Shown here: positions 6,065 to 8,393 of the stretch, piece after piece | Layout of the letters: every line of letters begins with the position of its first letter | Position numbering within the stretch: the stretch's first letter is position 1 | Assembly (NCBI RefSeq): GCF_945952095.1 | Contig: NZ_CAMFHL010000299.1 | Span: forward strand, 1 to 8,393 | DNA length: 8,393 nucleotides | Direction of reading: 5' to 3' | Source: an uncultured Arsenicibacter sp. | GTDB taxonomy: Bacteria; Bacteroidota; Bacteroidia; Cytophagales; Spirosomataceae | The notes under the pieces: model-generated | The model's database searches: none | What the model was told of the DNA's origin: nothing | The model's input: the letters and a program-made list of their open reading frames with translations, nothing else | Translations under genes and position numbers: made by a program

Positions 6065-6991
6065 CTAGTTAAACTGCTCCCGGAACGCCAGCGGAGTTTG
6101 CCGCGTCTTTTCTTTAAAAAGTTTGCTGAACGACTGCGGCCGCTCAAACCCCAGTGCATAGGCAATTTCTGAAACCGATAACCGGGTAACCGTTAGCTTT
6201 TCCTTGGCCTTTTCAATGAGCTTTTCATGAATGAGCTGCTGCGTTGTCTGACCGGTAAGTTGTTTCAGGCAATCGCTGAGGTACTTTACCGACAGGTTCA
6301 TTTGCCCGGCAATATAGCTTGCTGTCGGCAGGCCTTTTTCCGGTGATTCATGATCAAAATAATGCTGTAACAGGTTGTCTACCTTACTTAGCAACAGGCT
6401 GCCCGAAGGCTTCCGGGTTATAAACTGCCGGTTATAATAGCGGTTGCTATAGGTAAGTAACAGGTCGATATTGGCCAGCAATACATCCTGGCTATAGGTA
6501 TCAATCGGCAACGCAGCTTCGCGTTCAATCTGGTGAATAATCGCGTCAATCGATTGCTGTTCCTCTTCAGACAAAATCAGGGCCTCGGTAACGGCATAGT
6601 CGAAAAACCCATAGGTCTTTATTTTCTGATCAAGTGCATGCCCCCGCAGAAAATCGGGATGAACCAGTAAAAGCCATCCCGATGCGGGCGTCAGACTACC
6701 CGGGCCGGCAATATTCACCTGCCTTGGCGAGAAAAACGACATGACGCCTTCATCGAAGTCATACGTCGTTTGCCCGTATTGAAGCTTGCACGGGCAGTCC
6801 TTTTTGAGCGTAATCTGATACAAGTCCGACAGCAGCTTTACCCGCTGCTCCAGCTCAATCACCGGAAAATCGTCAAACCGGAGCAGACTGAACAAAGGGT
6901 GCCGTGGTTTGGCCATATGTAACAACTGATGCTGGTGCGCTACCGAATGAATATGGACTGTCTGCATACCGTGCTGTTTACGTAAAAACAT
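6065..6991 (-). CDS. AraC-family transcriptional regulator
   Basis: A 308-residue DNA-binding regulator. Residues about 10-190 are the sensing half, including a cupin-like stretch (LKKDCPCKLQYGQ, then YDFDEGVMSFFSPRQ) usual in this group of Bacteroidota regulators. Residues about 205-308 are the AraC double helix-turn-helix: helix pair 1 around TASYIAGQMNLSVKYLSDCL (223-242) and pair 2 around LSVSEIAYALGFERPQSFSK (271-290), closing KLFKEKTRQTPLAFREQF. The gene starts 9 bp after the stop of the SDR and is probably co-transcribed, so it most likely regulates that gene and perhaps itself; the effector is unknown. The start is uncertain: ATG 6991 gives MFLRKQHG before a second ATG at 6967 (MQTVHIHSVAHQH), which resembles the usual N-terminus of related regulators. 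Neither has a Shine-Dalgarno. A 12-bp palindrome TGGCTTAAGCCA (6997-7008) spans the junction and is probably incidental. Confidence 0.9.
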   Translation of the reverse strand: MFLRKQHGMQTVHIHSVAHQHQLLHMAKPRHPLFSLLRFDDFPVIELEQRVKLLSDLYQITLKKDCPCKLQYGQTTYDFDEGVMSFFSPRQVNIAGPGSLTPASGWLLLVHPDFLRGHALDQKIKTYGFFDYAVTEALILSEEEQQSIDAIIHQIEREAALPIDTYSQDVLLANIDLLLTYSNRYYNRQFITRKPSGSLLLSKVDNLLQHYFDHESPEKGLPTASYIAGQMNLSVKYLSDCLKQLTGQTTQQLIHEKLIEKAKEKLTVTRLSVSEIAYALGFERPQSFSKLFKEKTRQTPLAFREQFN

Positions 6992-7000
6992 GCTTATGGC

Positions 7001-7801
7001 TTAAGCCACGTGCAATCCCAGATTTTTCCGCATCATATTGCCCCAGAGTGTCAGCCTCATCCGGGCAGGAATAAGCGGAAACAGACTACCGGCAAAGCGG
7101 TTTTGTAAGCCGCTGATCGTTGTGACACGCTGCTGTTTCAGACCCTTCATCGCCGATTCAACAACCTGTTCGGGCGTTTCCATGTTTTTTGTCGAGAAGC
7201 TGCTCTTGCGGTCAGCACCTATTCCGGCCGCCTCAAAAAAGCCGGTTTCGGTAGCTCCCGGACAGAGCAGCATGGTCTGAACATGATACGGCCGGTTTTC
7301 CTCCCAAAGGGCTTCGGTAAAATATTTCACAAAGCCTTTTGTGGCGGCATACACGTTCATGTACGGAATCGGATTGAAGCCCGCCATTGACCCTACATTA
7401 ATAATGGTCCCTTTTTTCGCCGCCCGCATCGGCGGCAGAAACCGGTACGTAAGTGCTACCATCGCGTCCATATTCAGCCGCATCATACGCTGGTAATCGT
7501 CAAGGCTGTATTCCGGAAAATCACCGCCGCTGCCAATACCGGCATTGTTGATTAACCAGGTTACAGTCAGGCCCCTTGCACTTGCCACATCCGCAACAAG
7601 GCGGTCAGCATCGGGCTGCGTCAGGTCAACCGCTATGTACTGTGCCTTAATGTGGTGTTCTGCCTCCAGTTGGTTGCAAAGTGCGTTCAGTTTGGTTTCT
7701 GAACGGGCTACGAGCAACAAGTTATGCTTTTCACGGGCCAGCCGTCTGGCAAATGCTTCCCCGATCCCATTTGAAGCGCCGGTGATGAGTGTTACGTCCA
7801 T
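7001..7801 (-). CDS. Short-chain dehydrogenase/reductase (SDR), classical type
   Basis: A 266-residue NAD(P)-dependent oxidoreductase with a Rossmann fold. The cofactor motif TGASNGIG is at 7-14, Arg33 after the second strand (LLLVARSE) suggests NADPH, NNAG is at 85-88, and the catalytic tetrad is Asn110, Ser138, Tyr151 and Lys155 (YAATK). PGATET at 181-186 follows. Length and order are normal for the class, and the substrate cannot be told. I chose ATG 7801, which gives MDVTLITGASNGIG. The frame extends to a TTG at 7828, but that adds nine unlike residues and lies in the candidate promoter at 7826-7833. The AraC gene follows after 9 bp, indicating co-transcription. An upstream truncated SDR is separated by a 27-bp hairpin, so the two dehydrogenases are neighbours but perhaps separate transcripts. 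Confidence 0.9.
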   Translation of the reverse strand: MDVTLITGASNGIGEAFARRLAREKHNLLLVARSETKLNALCNQLEAEHHIKAQYIAVDLTQPDADRLVADVASARGLTVTWLINNAGIGSGGDFPEYSLDDYQRMMRLNMDAMVALTYRFLPPMRAAKKGTIINVGSMAGFNPIPYMNVYAATKGFVKYFTEALWEENRPYHVQTMLLCPGATETGFFEAAGIGADRKSSFSTKNMETPEQVVESAMKGLKQQRVTTISGLQNRFAGSLFPLIPARMRLTLWGNMMRKNLGLHVA

Positions 7802-7825
7802 GTTCTTTGTTTTAGTATGACAGGA

Positions 7826-7833
7826 CAAAAGTA
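7826..7833 (-). promoter_or_regulatory. Candidate -7 promoter element for the SDR-AraC operon
   Basis: The complement reads TACTTTTG, an exact TAnnTTTG match. Transcription would begin near 7820, about 19 bases before the ATG at 7801. No TTG stands at the standard -33 spacing; the nearest TTTG is 26 bp upstream, longer than usual. The surrounding 137-bp gap (7802-7938) also holds the hairpin at 7894-7920 and a 6-bp inverted repeat CCCGAC/GTCGGG (7843-7848 and 7865-7870). Confidence 0.4.
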
Positions 7834-7893
7834 ACGGCCACCCCCGACCGGAATGTGCTCAAAAGTCGGGTTGTTGTATCCGGAAATCCGCAT

Positions 7894-7920
7894 CCGTTTG
7901 TTGTTTGTCACAACAAACGG
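7894..7920 (-). terminator. Perfect 11-bp inverted repeat: terminator or operator
   Basis: CCGTTTGTTGT (7894-7904), loop TTGTC, then ACAACAAACGG (7910-7920). It begins 18 bp after the stop of the upstream SDR and lies about 60 bp upstream of the next promoter element. As RNA it folds into a hairpin with an 11-bp stem and 5-base loop, but no T-run follows, so it is not a classic intrinsic terminator. It could instead be a 27-bp operator for a dimeric regulator; the half-site TTGTTGT recurs as a direct copy at 7871-7877. The terminator reading is slightly favoured by its distance from the stop and its similarity to the hairpin at 377-405. Confidence 0.5.
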
Positions 7921-7938
7921 CGCTGCCCGCACCATTAG

Positions 7939-8393
7939 CTACCAGGCTCCGTTCATCCGGTTAAAGTACTCCGTAATACCAGCATTGTTCGCTTCAGCAC
8001 GCGCAGCACTTGTTCCGAAGGTCAGTTCATTTTTCCCTTCCCTGAGCTGTACAAAGATTGAGTCAATAAAATCGCTTACCGGCGGATATTCCGAATGCAG
8101 CCCGGGTTGCCCCAAATCGGTATTCAGCGCCGGTGGAATGATCTCGATTACTTCTTTACTGCCTTTCAGCAGGTGCCGCAGCGAGAGCGTGAATGAACGC
8201 ATAAAGGCTTTGGTTGCCGAATAGACCGCTACCTTCGCCAGCGGGATAAATGCCAGCCCCGAACTCACATTCATAATGGTCGTCAAGTGCGGTAATTGCA
8301 GAAAAAGCTGCGTCAGGTGCAGCGGCGCGGCGATGTTTATGCTGATTTCCTTCGCTGCTTTTTCGTAAAATGCCTCATCGCTCAGGTCCATCC
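7939..8393 (-). CDS. DltE-like short-chain dehydrogenase, N-terminus cut by window edge
   Basis: The last 150 residues of a second SDR are visible; the cofactor-binding start (TGxxxGIG and NNAG) lies beyond the window. From the first complete in-frame Met, residues visible are Asn19 in SINIAAP, Ser44 in NVSSGLAFIP, Tyr57 and Lys61 in YSATK, then LSLRHLLKG and IIPPALNTDL. The pattern NVSSGLAF-PL with LRH and PPALNTDL is typical of the DltE-like SDR subgroup, named after a protein of the dlt locus but mostly of unknown substrate. The Met at 8391 is internal, not the start, because homologues have about 90 residues before it. The protein is unlike the neighbouring SDR outside the shared fold, so the pair is not a recent duplication. 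It is transcribed in the same direction as the SDR-AraC pair. Confidence 0.85.
   Translation of the reverse strand, partial: MDLSDEAFYEKAAKEISINIAAPLHLTQLFLQLPHLTTIMNVSSGLAFIPLAKVAVYSATKAFMRSFTLSLRHLLKGSKEVIEIIPPALNTDLGQPGLHSEYPPVSDFIDSIFVQLREGKNELTFGTSAARAEANNAGITEYFNRMNGAW

Noticed and set aside
6997..7008. 12-bp palindrome TGGCTTAAGCCA at the SDR/AraC junction
   Set aside because: It is short, has no loop, and includes the SDR stop codon; chance occurrence is plausible and there is no second copy nearby.

Overview
The window looks like one end of a draft-assembly contig from a Bacteroidota bacterium, most likely Cytophagales (Spirosoma-like). The clues are a secreted protein with a gliding-motility / type IX secretion C-terminal domain, near-absence of Shine-Dalgarno sequences, A/T-rich leaders, and promoter-like elements of the Bacteroidota type (TTTG ... 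TAnnTTTG). GC content is middling. Bases 1-46 are not genomic: they are an Illumina Nextera i5 adapter ending in the 19-bp Tn5 mosaic end. Real sequence starts at base 47, inside a truncated gene.

Left part (47-936): the C-terminal third of an isochorismate synthase (menaquinone or siderophore entry step) reads rightward and ends at a strong 12-bp-stem hairpin. Facing it are two small leftward genes that probably form an operon: a 110-residue protein that is about 45% Asp+Glu, and a 54-residue acidic, probably disordered protein. Neither is recognised.

Middle (937-4869): a 212-bp divergent intergenic region carries a plausible forward promoter. It is followed by an 883-residue secreted protein with a signal peptide, a unique N-terminal region, five cysteine-paired Ig/PKD-like repeats, a sixth related segment and a CHU_C-type sorting domain. 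A glycoside hydrolase family 130 enzyme (mannoside phosphorylase or mannosidase) follows after 22 bp.

Right part (4866-8393), all leftward: in transcription order there is a truncated DltE-like short-chain dehydrogenase (SDR), a hairpin, a second SDR with its own promoter-like element, an AraC-family regulator 9 bp behind it, and a COMT-type O-methyltransferase. The methyltransferase stop overlaps the GH130 stop by 4 bp, tail to tail. The SDR and AraC genes look co-transcribed, so AraC probably controls this small redox locus; its inducer cannot be read from the sequence.

I did not find a clear new multi-gene system. The points most worth a second look are the adapter, the unannotated Asp-rich gene pair, the regular cysteine-paired repeats of the secreted protein, and the hairpins without T-tracts that follow stop codons.
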